NCBI RefSeq assembly: GCF_900188125.1
Contig: NZ_FZOW01000007.1
Span: forward strand, 248,001 to 312,000
From: Rhodococcoides kyotonense
Lineage (GTDB): Bacteria; Actinomycetota; Actinomycetes; Mycobacteriales; Mycobacteriaceae
Direction: 5' to 3'
DNA length: 64,000 nucleotides
Every line of letters begins with the position of its first letter. Position 1 is the stretch's first letter. The notes under the pieces are model-generated. The model was not told the origin of the DNA. It searched no databases and saw only the letters and a program-made list of their open reading frames with translations. The position numbers and the translations under genes were made by a program. Of this stretch, positions 43,663 through 52,422 are shown piece by piece.

Positions 43663-44346
43663 ATGGCTATCGACTACACCCGCAGAACTCCCGAGCCAGG
43701 ATCGTCGGGTGTCAGCCTCAGCAAGGTCACGTTGTCGAAGGCCGCGCCGACGGTCAACCTCGCCAAGAAGGGCGAATCCCAGGGCGCGATGCGTGTGAAC
43801 CTGAATTGGTCGAGCGGGGCGCCCGAGCAGCCGAAGAAGAAGGGCTTCCTCGCCAAGCTGGCAGCAGCGACGAGCGCTCCCAGCGGGGTCGATCTCGACC
43901 TCGGCTGCCTTTACGAGCTGGCCGACGGCAGCAAGGGCGTCGTACAGGCACTGGGTAACAGTTTCGGATCTCTGCAAGGCCCTCCGTTCATCGCCCTGGA
44001 TGGTGACGACCGGTCCGGCAGCGTTGCAGGCGGCGAGAACATGCACGTCAACCTGGCCAACCCGGCCGCCTTCAAGCGAATCCTGATCTTCGCGATGATC
44101 TACGAGGGCGCTCCCAACTGGGCTGCCGTCGATGGCGTCGTCACATTGTTTCCGACGAGCGGACCGCAGGTGGAGGTTCGCCTCGACTCGGCCAGTAACT
44201 CGGCGCGCCTCTGCGCAATTGCATTGCTGCAGAACACGGGCCAGGGATTCACCGTCACCCGCGAGGTCAAGTACATCGATGGCGGGCAGTCCGAGCTCGA
44301 CAAGGCCTACGGCTGGGGAATGCAATGGAAGGCCGGGCGGAAGTAG
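43663..44346 (+). CDS. TerD/TerA family stress protein
   Basis: 227 aa. A short N-terminal part with GVSLSKVTLSKAAPTVNL resembles the TerA/TerD entry, followed by a TerD-type beta sandwich (GVDLDLGCLYELADGSKGVV, FIALDGDDRSGSVAGGENM, and FAMIYEGAPNWAAVDGVV). TerD proteins bind calcium through acidic loops and are linked to tellurite, phage and stress tolerance. No other ter genes are nearby. The 150 bases after it (44347-44496) hold nothing I can support. Confidence 0.86.
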   Translation: MAIDYTRRTPEPGSSGVSLSKVTLSKAAPTVNLAKKGESQGAMRVNLNWSSGAPEQPKKKGFLAKLAAATSAPSGVDLDLGCLYELADGSKGVVQALGNSFGSLQGPPFIALDGDDRSGSVAGGENMHVNLANPAAFKRILIFAMIYEGAPNWAAVDGVVTLFPTSGPQVEVRLDSASNSARLCAIALLQNTGQGFTVTREVKYIDGGQSELDKAYGWGMQWKAGRK

Positions 44347-44496
44347 CGACGGGTGAGCATGCGTTCAATGGGCAGGCTCGCGGACATCGATCTACAGAAC
44401 TCCCGATTTCGACCCCGAATGCATGACGACGAATGCGAGAGGCACTATGGAGGTGGATAAGACTTATTACATGGACTAAGCAACAGGTGGGGTGCG

Positions 44497-45492
44497 ATGA
44501 GCGACGCAGCTGCAATCGGTGACGGCATCATCCAGATTCCGGTACCCATCACCGACAATCCCCTCGGCCACACGCTGGTATACGCGATGGAGTCGCCGGG
44601 TGGACTGATTCTCGTCGATGCCGGGTGGGACGACGACAACGCGTGGAACGGCCTGACGTCGGGACTCGAAGCCGTCGGACATTCGGTGTCCGAAATCGAG
44701 GGCGTCGTGCTCACGCACTTCCACCCCGACCACATCGGGCTGTGTGGACGCGTTCGCGAGGCGTCGGGCGCGTGGATCGCCATGCACGAGGCCGATCATG
44801 CGCAGTTCAAGGGCATGGTCGAGACGCGTGACGACGAGTGGCTCGCCGCCGAGAAGAAGAACATGCTCGCGGCGGGCGCGTCGTTGTCGGACCTCGACGC
44901 GTGGCAGAACGCCGCCCCCAAGGCCCCCACGGGTCCGGAATCCGCGCCGGACCGGATCCTGGTCGACGGCGAAGCGATCGCGCTCGCCGGCCGTGAGCTG
45001 CGTGCTGTCTACACGCCGGGCCACACGCCCGGGCATGTCTGTTTCCATCTACCCGCGTCCGACGTCATGTTCACCGGGGACCACGTACTGCAGAAGACGA
45101 CGCCGCACGTGGGCAATTTCGTCTACCCCCTCGAGGAACGTGACGCGCTCGCCGAATTCATGGACTCACTCCGGCGCGTACAGACGATGAACATCACGCG
45201 CGGACTCGGAGCTCACGGACTGCCGATCGACGACGTCGCCGCTCGCGCAGGCGAATTGATCGATCATCACGAAGGGCGTCTCGACCATCTGCACGACGCG
45301 TTCCGCGACGACCAGATCAGCGTGTGGCAGGTCGCCGAGCGGATGCAGTGGTACAAGCCGTGGGCCGATATCTCGCCGATGGGCAAGGTGATGGCATTGT
45401 CCGAAGCTGCGGCGCATCTGCGACATCTGGTGGCACGAAACCTCGTGGCTCAGGTGCCGGACACATCACCGGTACTGTTCGCCAGGGTCTGA
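44497..45492 (+). CDS. Metallo-beta-lactamase fold hydrolase
   Basis: 331 aa with GGTGGGG upstream. The metal-binding THFHPDHIG (H-x-H-x-D-H) is at about residues 72-79, with further His in TPGHTPGHVCFHLP and the Asp in FTGDHVLQ. It resembles glyoxalase II-like or MBL-fold thioesterase proteins; the substrate is unknown. The end overlaps the convergent polymerase gene by 43 bases. Confidence 0.87.
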   Translation: MSDAAAIGDGIIQIPVPITDNPLGHTLVYAMESPGGLILVDAGWDDDNAWNGLTSGLEAVGHSVSEIEGVVLTHFHPDHIGLCGRVREASGAWIAMHEADHAQFKGMVETRDDEWLAAEKKNMLAAGASLSDLDAWQNAAPKAPTGPESAPDRILVDGEAIALAGRELRAVYTPGHTPGHVCFHLPASDVMFTGDHVLQKTTPHVGNFVYPLEERDALAEFMDSLRRVQTMNITRGLGAHGLPIDDVAARAGELIDHHEGRLDHLHDAFRDDQISVWQVAERMQWYKPWADISPMGKVMALSEAAAHLRHLVARNLVAQVPDTSPVLFARV

Positions 45493-46550
45493 TCCGCGGG
45501 CGTCATCTGGAGTCGGACGCCCATCAATCGCACTTTGCGAGTGTGGTCGAATCGTTCGACGAGGGCGGCTGCCGCGTCGGCAATATCATCCGGATCGAAG
45601 GTCGGACTCGGGAGAGCCGTTGTCGTGGTGTGGGTTTCGAACGGTACGTAGCGAACCTTCAGGGTCACCCGAACTGCCATGCGATTCTCGGCGAGAATGT
45701 CCTCGCGGACGCGGAGCGCCAGCTTTCGCACCTCGTCGGTGACGGCTGTCCAGTCGTCGAGATCTTGCTGGAAGGTCGTCTCGCGGCTGTGTGATCGTGC
45801 AATCCACGGCTCGGCAGAAACCGGGGACAGGTCGACGCCTCGCCCCTTCGTTGCGATCCACGGCCCCGTCTTGGGCCCGAACTCCGCAGCGAGCACGGCG
45901 TCTTCGGTGGCCGCAAGTTCCGCAACCGTCGTGATGCCGAGTGCCGCAAGCTTCTTCGCGGTCTTCTTGCCGATCCCCCACAACGCGTCGGTCGTGCGCT
46001 CCCCCATGATCTCGAACCAGTTGTCCTGCGTGAGCGTGTAGATGCCTTGCGGCTTACCGAAGTCCGTCGCAATCTTGGCTCGGAGTTTGTTGTCCCCGAT
46101 GCCGACCGAGCAGTGCAATCCCGTCGCCTCGAACACAGCATCGTGAACATGCTGCGCGAAGGCAATCGGGTCGTCGGTCTCGACACCGAGAAATGCTTCG
46201 TCCCAACCCATTACCTCGACGACGACGTCCAGACTGCGGAGCGTTTCCATGACTGCACCCGACGCCGCCGTGTACGCCTCGCCGTCGACAGGCAGAAAAA
46301 TCGCGTCGGGGAGCTTCTTCGCGGCCACCCGCAGCGGCATGCCGGACCCGACGCCGAACGCACGAGCCTCGTACGACGCCGTCGAGACCACCCCGCGTTC
46401 CGTCGGATCCCCACGTCCGCCGACGACGACGGGTTTGCCTCGGAGCTCCGGATTGCGTAGCACCTCGACCGCGGCGATGAACTGATCCAGGTCGACATGG
46501 AGCACCCACCGTCGGCGTCGGGTGTCGGTCATGTGGACATTCTGCGCCAT
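45450..46550 (-). CDS. dinB2: Y-family DNA polymerase, DinB2-like (Pol IV)
   Basis: 366 aa (start ATG 46550; ATG 46532 is also possible). Palm motifs: catalytic Asp20 in HVDLDQF, SYEARAFGV, and Asp117-Glu118 in GWDEAFLGV; helix-hairpin-helix in GIGKKTAKKLAALGITTVAE; C-terminal little-finger domain. The WVLHVDLDQF and GWDEAFLG forms match mycobacterial DinB2 rather than E. coli DinB. The steric-gate position (Phe13 in E. coli DinB, Leu in DinB2) is Ile25 here, which predicts poor discrimination against ribonucleotides. Confidence 0.9.
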   Translation of the reverse strand: MAQNVHMTDTRRRRWVLHVDLDQFIAAVEVLRNPELRGKPVVVGGRGDPTERGVVSTASYEARAFGVGSGMPLRVAAKKLPDAIFLPVDGEAYTAASGAVMETLRSLDVVVEVMGWDEAFLGVETDDPIAFAQHVHDAVFEATGLHCSVGIGDNKLRAKIATDFGKPQGIYTLTQDNWFEIMGERTTDALWGIGKKTAKKLAALGITTVAELAATEDAVLAAEFGPKTGPWIATKGRGVDLSPVSAEPWIARSHSRETTFQQDLDDWTAVTDEVRKLALRVREDILAENRMAVRVTLKVRYVPFETHTTTTALPSPTFDPDDIADAAAALVERFDHTRKVRLMGVRLQMTPADQTLANSTGDVSGT

Positions 46551-46594
46551 CGGCGAGTCGAGTTCGGTTGATTCATTGACTCCTCCCCGCCGAG

Positions 46595-46642
46595 ATCGAG
46601 GTTATGCCGTCGGATCAGGTGATTCGGCGACATAACCTCGAT
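46595..46642. terminator. Long hairpin after the ParA/SAP operon
   Basis: 12-base perfect arms ATCGAGGTTATG and CATAACCTCGAT separated by 24 bases, ending 2 bases before the stop of the small SAP-like gene and 45 bases before the DinB2 gene. It may end the five-gene operon or be an operator for dinB; no U-tract. Confidence 0.5.
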
Positions 46643-46643
46643 A

Positions 46644-47141
46644 TCAGCGGAAGACGCTGCCTTTGTTGGCCAACGCCTTGACGCGGTCGACTGTCCACTC
46701 GACGAGGACTTCTGCCTTGCGCTTGCGGCCCGTCTCCCGCCGAGTGTCGATCTCCTGCTCGGCGATGATGTCTCGAAGCTGGTCGACCGTCAGCTCGCTT
46801 AGCTTCGTGGTGAGGTGCTCTTCGCCTTCGTCGCGCAGCACGACGAAGGGATCGAACACGCCAGGCTCGCGAGCGGGCTTCTTCGCAGGCGCTGCCCGTT
46901 TTCTGGCGGGAGCCTTCGTCTCGGCGACCTTCGCGACGGGGCCATCCTCGCTGGGTGCAACAGCGAACGCGGTCGCCAGAGCCTTGGCGAATCGAGGTGT
47001 TCGAGCTGCCTCCTCTGCAACCACGTGAAACAACTTCGTCAGCAGCGATGCCGCCGTTGCGTCAGCAGTGTTCAGCTTCATCAATGCACCGCTCAGTTCC
47101 TGAACCTGAACGCGCTGCTGTGCGTCGTCGGTGATGCTCAT
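46644..47141 (-). CDS. Small basic protein with SAP-like domain, ParA partner
   Basis: 165 aa. An N-terminal helical region (1-60) and a Lys/Ala/Pro-rich linker (70-93) lead to a C-terminal SAP-like segment (about 114-152: LSELTVDQLRDIIAEQEIDT, then GRKRKAEVLVEW), a fold known to bind DNA. The start overlaps the ParA gene (ATGA). By position and charge it could be the DNA-binding partner of ParA; no ParB homology is seen. Last gene of the five-gene operon. Confidence 0.65.
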   Translation of the reverse strand: MSITDDAQQRVQVQELSGALMKLNTADATAASLLTKLFHVVAEEAARTPRFAKALATAFAVAPSEDGPVAKVAETKAPARKRAAPAKKPAREPGVFDPFVVLRDEGEEHLTTKLSELTVDQLRDIIAEQEIDTRRETGRKRKAEVLVEWTVDRVKALANKGSVFR

Positions 47142-47992
47142 AGCTTGGCTTCCGCCTCCGTCAGTATGTGCTTGGTTATCTCACGCAGCTGGTCGAACTG
47201 ACCGGCGTTGCCGTACTTGGTTTTCAGCGTTCCGTATGGCTCGAACTGAGCCGAGGCGGCAATCGCGTTCGATTCGGTCAGGTAAACGGGAAGTACGTTC
47301 TGGATATTGGGATCACGCCGCAGATTCCGAATCGTGGTCCGGTGGATCGCCGAGTTGGACTTGTATTTGGTGATCACCAGGCCCAGTTCCACGATATTCC
47401 TACCGAGCTCGTCGCCGAACTTCTCGATGCGGTTCTGAATCTGCGGAATTCCGTAGGTGGACAAAACATCTGGGATGGTCGGAATGATGTACCCGTCGGC
47501 CATCGCAAGACCGTTCAGCGTGATGGGGCCGACGTTGGGCGGGCAATCGATCAGGATGTAGTCGTAGTAGGCCTTCACCGGTTCGATCGCCTTCGCGAGG
47601 ATGTCGACCGCGCTGGTCGCGGACCCGTCATTGACGCGAAGTGCACTGACGCGCTCCTGAAGTTCGATCAGATCGAGCGACGACGGGAGCAGGTCGACAC
47701 CTGTCACCTTCTTCACCGGCGACACAGACTGCTGAATGCTCGCCTGTACATCGAAATTCGACGTGCCCTCGACGGCATCACGGAACAGAGTCGCGAGAGT
47801 CAGCCCCTGCTTGTTCAGGTCGAACCAGTCGGTCTCGCTGATCATCATCGTGGTCAGGTTAATCTGCGAGTCCAGGTCGATGAGCAGCACCTTGCGCCCG
47901 AATTCTGCAGACATGAACTCCGCCACGCCCGACGTGATCGTGGTCTTGCCGACGCCGCCCTTGAGGCTGATCGTCGCAATTACCTTGGCCAT
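47138..47992 (-). CDS. ParA/MinD family ATPase in Z1 operon
   Basis: 284 aa. Deviant Walker A KGGVGKTT (11-18), switch I VLLIDLDSQINLT, Walker B YILIDCPPNVGP; the C-terminus has an amphipathic helix. ParA ATPases move cargo over the nucleoid or dimerise on DNA. Here it lies 30 bases after the Z1-domain gene and overlaps the small SAP-like gene, with no ParB or centromere-like iterons, so it is not an ordinary plasmid or chromosome partition system. Confidence 0.88.
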   Translation of the reverse strand: MAKVIATISLKGGVGKTTITSGVAEFMSAEFGRKVLLIDLDSQINLTTMMISETDWFDLNKQGLTLATLFRDAVEGTSNFDVQASIQQSVSPVKKVTGVDLLPSSLDLIELQERVSALRVNDGSATSAVDILAKAIEPVKAYYDYILIDCPPNVGPITLNGLAMADGYIIPTIPDVLSTYGIPQIQNRIEKFGDELGRNIVELGLVITKYKSNSAIHRTTIRNLRRDPNIQNVLPVYLTESNAIAASAQFEPYGTLKTKYGNAGQFDQLREITKHILTEAEAKL

Positions 47993-48022
47993 AGAGCACC
48001 GTTCCTGTTCATAACATTTGAC

Positions 48023-50947
48023 TCACTTTGCATCGACGATCGCCTGAACTCCCGGCTGTCTCAGCCTGAATCCTATTCGCGGCGTGGGTTCCGCCAAGTA
48101 TGGGAGCGCATAGGAGAACAAGGTCGCAAAGTCACCAGGATCCGCGGTCCCCGTTCGCGCGCGCTTCATGTTCTTCGATCCATAGGCCGGGTCATTGGCG
48201 AAGACGAGAATCAACCCTCCGCGAGTACCACGGCGGAGTTTCCTTGCAGCCTGACCACCATCTTTACCAGGCCCACCCGCGATGTGCTCGATCGCCTCTC
48301 GCTCGCGCACCGCCGTGCCGCTGAAACCCGATCGGTACTCGTAATCGAGTCGCTTGCGGTTGACGATCGGGAGTAGCTCATCCCATCCCTTCACTGCGAT
48401 GGGAAGGCGGGTCTTCGGCAGCGGCAGCAAGATTGCAAAGTCCTCGAGCTTCTCACGTTCGACCGCCGATTCCATGGCTGCCAGGTGCGGTCCGAAGTCC
48501 CAGTTGCCATCCCAGACGAACTGTTTGACCGCATCGACAACTGTGGCAGCACCGACCACTCCGTACCTCGCCTCGAACGTCCGGCGAATGCCATGGCTCC
48601 CGGTCATTTCGAACGTCGCTCTGTCTTTCAGACTCTCCAGGAGCGGCGCGACAGCAGCGAAGTGTTGCTTGTTGTAAGTGCCGTCACCTCGTGGCGGTTG
48701 CATCGTGAAGCTGAAGGCGTGCCCGCCGACACCTCGATAGACCTGTTCGGCGTTGTACATCTTGTTCGCGGACGTCGGCTTCAGCCAGGGTTGCGACTGA
48801 AACACCATGGGCGGAACATCGATTGGCGTCACCATCGGTTCTCCGCCCACATTCAGTCCGGAGAACCGCGCCAGTTCCGTCCTGAACTCCTCTTCATCTC
48901 GCACGATCGTAGCGAAGGCCTCGTACATGTCATAGGGCTTTCCCGCAGGTCCCGGGACATTCCGACCGATGAACAGTCGGACCAGATCTCGATATCCCTG
49001 CCTGAAACCGAACCATCGCCCCATCTGCATCAACGTGTCGGCCTGTGGAGTACGCCTCGTGTAGTACGTGGTGGTCAAACCCTCGACCGTGAATCCTCGA
49101 CTCAACTTTGCACCGCCGACCAATATCTTCCACACATCGCGGGCGTCGAAGTTCAGCGCTTCCTGGGTGTAGTCGTCCTGTTTCTCGCCATTGACGATGA
49201 TGACAGGGCTCGCTCCCTCCGCGATTTTGTCGGATGCAGCGCCTATGAACTCCTCCAGCTCGTCGAATGTTTGCGGATTCACCGAGCCGGGTTCGCTGCG
49301 AGCTTCGGATACGACCTTGAAGTCACGCTCCCAAAGTTGTTCCAAGCGAACAGCGCTCGCAGGTTGGCTGTAGCCGCTCGTCTTCCATAGTGCCTTGAAC
49401 TCGTTTGCGACCGCTGTATGCTCGGTAGTTTTCACGGACTCGTGCACCAGCATCGTGTGGTGCCGGAACTTCTTCGAACCCTTCGACTCGCGAAAAAGCT
49501 TGATGGCGCCTGCCAGCACGAAAGAATCAAGCGCAAGTTGCTGTTCGGCATCTCGACCTTCGCCATCCCATCCCGCCCATAGATCGCGTACGAACGCAGC
49601 CTTGTTCGAGTTCGCGGGCGTACGCTCACCGTCGTCGAACTCGTCTCCGTCGTTCAGATCATGAAAGTCCGTACCTCCCATGTACGGGCCTGGCCTGTCG
49701 AGGCTGATGATGAAGTCCTTGGGAAAGATGGTTTCACTGTCTTCGACATCGACGAAGACATTCGCGAATGGTGTTGCGGTGTAACCGATGTACTGTGCTC
49801 GCTTCAGAACTTTGAGCAAGTCCGCAATACGCTCGTTGATTGCGGTTCGTTCGATCTGATCCGAGGCCCACTTCGCAGGATTGGTCGTATTCACGGATGC
49901 CTGATCGGCCTCATCGTCGATGATGAGGGCCGGGATCTGGTCGAGTTCGGTCGGAACCCGTTGCAGGTCTTCGACCAGCTTCTTCAACACCGTCGAGTTC
50001 TTCTTCACGATGGCGATTCGAACGTTGCTGGAGTACAGGTTGACCGGATCGTGCAGTGGCTTGCTGTGGTCGGCGATCTCGTATTGCAGTGCCGACAGCC
50101 CTTTTCCGAGGGACTTGAAGTCGTCGGACGCCCCGGTCAGACGCCGGATCGCCGGCGCTTTGGACGACGTATTCGGGTCGACCTCGTGCTCGAGGAACTT
50201 CCCATCGATCCAATCCTGATCGAGTGCGTAATCGCCGTCCGCGCCGATGTTCTGTCGACCGATCAGCTCCATGTCGAGCCTGCGCTGAGTTTGGCTGCGC
50301 AGCATCTCGATAGTGCCGGTGAGGACAATGATCAGCCTGTATCCGGCATCTATGGACTTCGCAATGACACCGGCGAAATTTGCGGTCTTGCCGCTCTGGA
50401 CGTACCCGACAACAAGGCCTTTGGATTGGTAGGGCTCGTCACGGGTCGGATCGGCCAACCGCTGGACGATCTCACGCGTCATCACATCCAGCCGGTCGAC
50501 GGTTGCCGAATCGAGTTTCGTTGCGACGACATTAGAATATGCGCGCCAATAGAAGTCGCGCTCCTGGCGTCTCTTCTCCTCGTACCACGGCGCCCACGGC
50601 TGGGGTGCAGCGATGACCACAGGACCGCCGATGATTGGATACCGCACGGTGATCTCGTCGTGCCCCGCCGGAATTCCGAGCTTTTCGTAAACCCGGACTC
50701 GTCGCTCAGGACTGTTCGGGGCAGTGCCGTCGGCCCATTCGGCCGCAGAATCTGCGTCCCATCGAACAAGACTGCTGGCGAACACATTCCGCACAACAGA
50801 GGCCGAGTCGTCGACGAGCACAGAGACAATCGTCTCGATGTCGACTCCCTGCGGGTGACCGTCGAGATCGCGCGAATTCACCGGTCCGAGAATGCCCGAA
50901 GGGGCAAAGTCTCCGAACTCCCGTGCGATCGCCTCTTCCAGCTTCAT
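48023..50947 (-). CDS. Z1-domain ATPase (helicase-like)
   Basis: 974 aa from ATG 50947, overlapping the GHKL gene stop. P-loop GYVQSGKT at 181-188, DEAD-like Walker B IIDDEAD at 342-348, YTATPFANVF at 389-398 (like helicase motif III region), and MGRWFGFRQGYRD at 642-654 with the probable arginine finger. These are the marks of the Z1 domain, described in MutL/MORC-linked restriction-like operons. It probably moves along or remodels DNA using ATP and works with the GHKL protein. No nuclease motif is seen in the remainder. Confidence 0.88.
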   Translation of the reverse strand: MKLEEAIAREFGDFAPSGILGPVNSRDLDGHPQGVDIETIVSVLVDDSASVVRNVFASSLVRWDADSAAEWADGTAPNSPERRVRVYEKLGIPAGHDEITVRYPIIGGPVVIAAPQPWAPWYEEKRRQERDFYWRAYSNVVATKLDSATVDRLDVMTREIVQRLADPTRDEPYQSKGLVVGYVQSGKTANFAGVIAKSIDAGYRLIIVLTGTIEMLRSQTQRRLDMELIGRQNIGADGDYALDQDWIDGKFLEHEVDPNTSSKAPAIRRLTGASDDFKSLGKGLSALQYEIADHSKPLHDPVNLYSSNVRIAIVKKNSTVLKKLVEDLQRVPTELDQIPALIIDDEADQASVNTTNPAKWASDQIERTAINERIADLLKVLKRAQYIGYTATPFANVFVDVEDSETIFPKDFIISLDRPGPYMGGTDFHDLNDGDEFDDGERTPANSNKAAFVRDLWAGWDGEGRDAEQQLALDSFVLAGAIKLFRESKGSKKFRHHTMLVHESVKTTEHTAVANEFKALWKTSGYSQPASAVRLEQLWERDFKVVSEARSEPGSVNPQTFDELEEFIGAASDKIAEGASPVIIVNGEKQDDYTQEALNFDARDVWKILVGGAKLSRGFTVEGLTTTYYTRRTPQADTLMQMGRWFGFRQGYRDLVRLFIGRNVPGPAGKPYDMYEAFATIVRDEEEFRTELARFSGLNVGGEPMVTPIDVPPMVFQSQPWLKPTSANKMYNAEQVYRGVGGHAFSFTMQPPRGDGTYNKQHFAAVAPLLESLKDRATFEMTGSHGIRRTFEARYGVVGAATVVDAVKQFVWDGNWDFGPHLAAMESAVEREKLEDFAILLPLPKTRLPIAVKGWDELLPIVNRKRLDYEYRSGFSGTAVREREAIEHIAGGPGKDGGQAARKLRRGTRGGLILVFANDPAYGSKNMKRARTGTADPGDFATLFSYALPYLAEPTPRIGFRLRQPGVQAIVDAK

Positions 50948-52422
50948 GATTCGCCCCCTGCCTTCTCGCGATTCGACGCCATCGCCGAGACCAACACGTC
51001 CTGCCACGCCTTCATCTGCTCGATCTGCTTCGCGCTCAGACGCTGCGCCGTGAACATCTGGTGCACAAGGAGATACAACAGTGCCTTCACAACTGGGGCA
51101 TCCGTATTGTCTCGACTGCGCTTCCCGAGCAGCTCGGTGCGGAATCGAGCGTTGATCCACAGAGTTCGGTTCTTCAGGTCCACCTCGAAGAATCTGTCGC
51201 GCTTCAGCACTCGCCACTGCATGGCCACTGGCTCCTGGCCGTCGTCGAAGGTGAACGCGTCGCTGAAGGAGTCGAGCACGTCCTCGGGGAATCCCGAACT
51301 CGGTTGCAGCGCAGTGATCGGCTTCGGGGTCCGGGTTCGCGCGGCCTTCGTGGTCGAGACCGCATCCGCGACAACCTGAGCCAGCACCGACCTCAAGGCA
51401 GCGGAAACGGTGGCGTCGAGCGTGACGCCTGCTTTCTCGGGATTGATCTGGACATGCTTCGTCCATGCATCGTCGAGATCGATGGCAACGCGGGCCGGCC
51501 CGTAGTCGGGACGCGCGTGCCACAAACCGTTCCAACCGCCGATCTGCAGCAGCCGCCGATGACGGTAGAAGTACAAACCCTGGCGATCCCGACCCGGCGC
51601 GCCGAACAACCGGTACTCCGGCAGACTGCTTCGCGCAGGCCATATATGGCACGTGACACCTGCAGCACCAGAAGGTAACTCGACAGTGGATGTGCGAGGG
51701 TAGTTCTCTCTACCAGTGCCCGGATACGCAAACGGATCGATCGAACGAACTACCCGTGGCGGACCAGCTCTGTTGAAACCGACGTCGAACACATCGACAG
51801 TCATCCTCACCGATCCATCGAGAATCCGATGGAAGACGATACCGAGGTGACTTCGGACGTCGTCGATGGCTGTCTCCAACCAGCTGACCTGTTCGTCCTC
51901 GTCGGCAGACATGAGGAATGTCGTGATTCCGCGCCACTCGACGATCGTGCCCCCGGTGAACGGGAAGCGCGGATTCGTCGCCTCGAAAACTGCTTGCGCC
52001 TCAGCGTGTTCCACAATGGACACCAGTTGATCCGCCGACTCGATCACACGTCCGACCGAATCACGGCCAGCCGACTTGGACCACACCACAAGCGTGTTCG
52101 CCTGGCTGAGCGACGCGGCCTTCATACCGACACCGAAGTGCCCGAGATCGCTCGACCCGTACTCCCGCTTGTTGCCATACGTCATGGCGGAATCGATGGT
52201 GCGATCGTCCATGCCCTTGCCATCGTCGATGACCTTCAGGCCGGTGATACGCGTCCCCTCGCGAACGAACCTCACCAGGATATGAGTTGCTCCCGCATCC
52301 AGACTGTTGTCGACCAAATCCGCGATCGCTGTCGGCAAAGTGTGATGGAGTCCGATTGCCCGTGTCAGCGACGGATCGGCAACCGACTTGCGACTGGAGA
52401 CCACCTCGAGAGATTCACTCAT
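50944..52422 (-). CDS. GHKL ATPase, MutL/MORC-like
   Basis: 492 aa. N box AIADLVDNSLDAGAT (32-46), G1 VIDDGKGMDDRTI (64-76), G2 SSDLGHFGVGMKAAS (90-104) and an S5-like middle domain with a Lys near GVTLDATVSAAL. This is a prokaryotic MutL/MORC-like clamp ATPase rather than mismatch repair MutL, as no C-terminal endonuclease motif is seen. It overlaps the Z1 gene by 4 bases and the 682-aa gene by 8, indicating a single complex or pathway. Confidence 0.87.
   Translation of the reverse strand: MSESLEVVSSRKSVADPSLTRAIGLHHTLPTAIADLVDNSLDAGATHILVRFVREGTRITGLKVIDDGKGMDDRTIDSAMTYGNKREYGSSDLGHFGVGMKAASLSQANTLVVWSKSAGRDSVGRVIESADQLVSIVEHAEAQAVFEATNPRFPFTGGTIVEWRGITTFLMSADEDEQVSWLETAIDDVRSHLGIVFHRILDGSVRMTVDVFDVGFNRAGPPRVVRSIDPFAYPGTGRENYPRTSTVELPSGAAGVTCHIWPARSSLPEYRLFGAPGRDRQGLYFYRHRRLLQIGGWNGLWHARPDYGPARVAIDLDDAWTKHVQINPEKAGVTLDATVSAALRSVLAQVVADAVSTTKAARTRTPKPITALQPSSGFPEDVLDSFSDAFTFDDGQEPVAMQWRVLKRDRFFEVDLKNRTLWINARFRTELLGKRSRDNTDAPVVKALLYLLVHQMFTAQRLSAKQIEQMKAWQDVLVSAMASNREKAGGES

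Noticed and set aside
43663..44346. Full tellurite-resistance or Ter-type phage defence cluster
   Set aside because: Only one TerD-like gene is present, with no terB, terC, terZ or partner kinase genes around.
44451..44483. Ten-codon open frame MEVDKTYYMD before the metallo-hydrolase gene
   Set aside because: Too short, and no stem-loops or codon runs of an attenuator leader.
47138..47992. ParA as evidence of a plasmid or integrated plasmid partition locus
   Set aside because: No ParB, no iteron-type repeats and no replication gene nearby; it is embedded in the Z1 operon.
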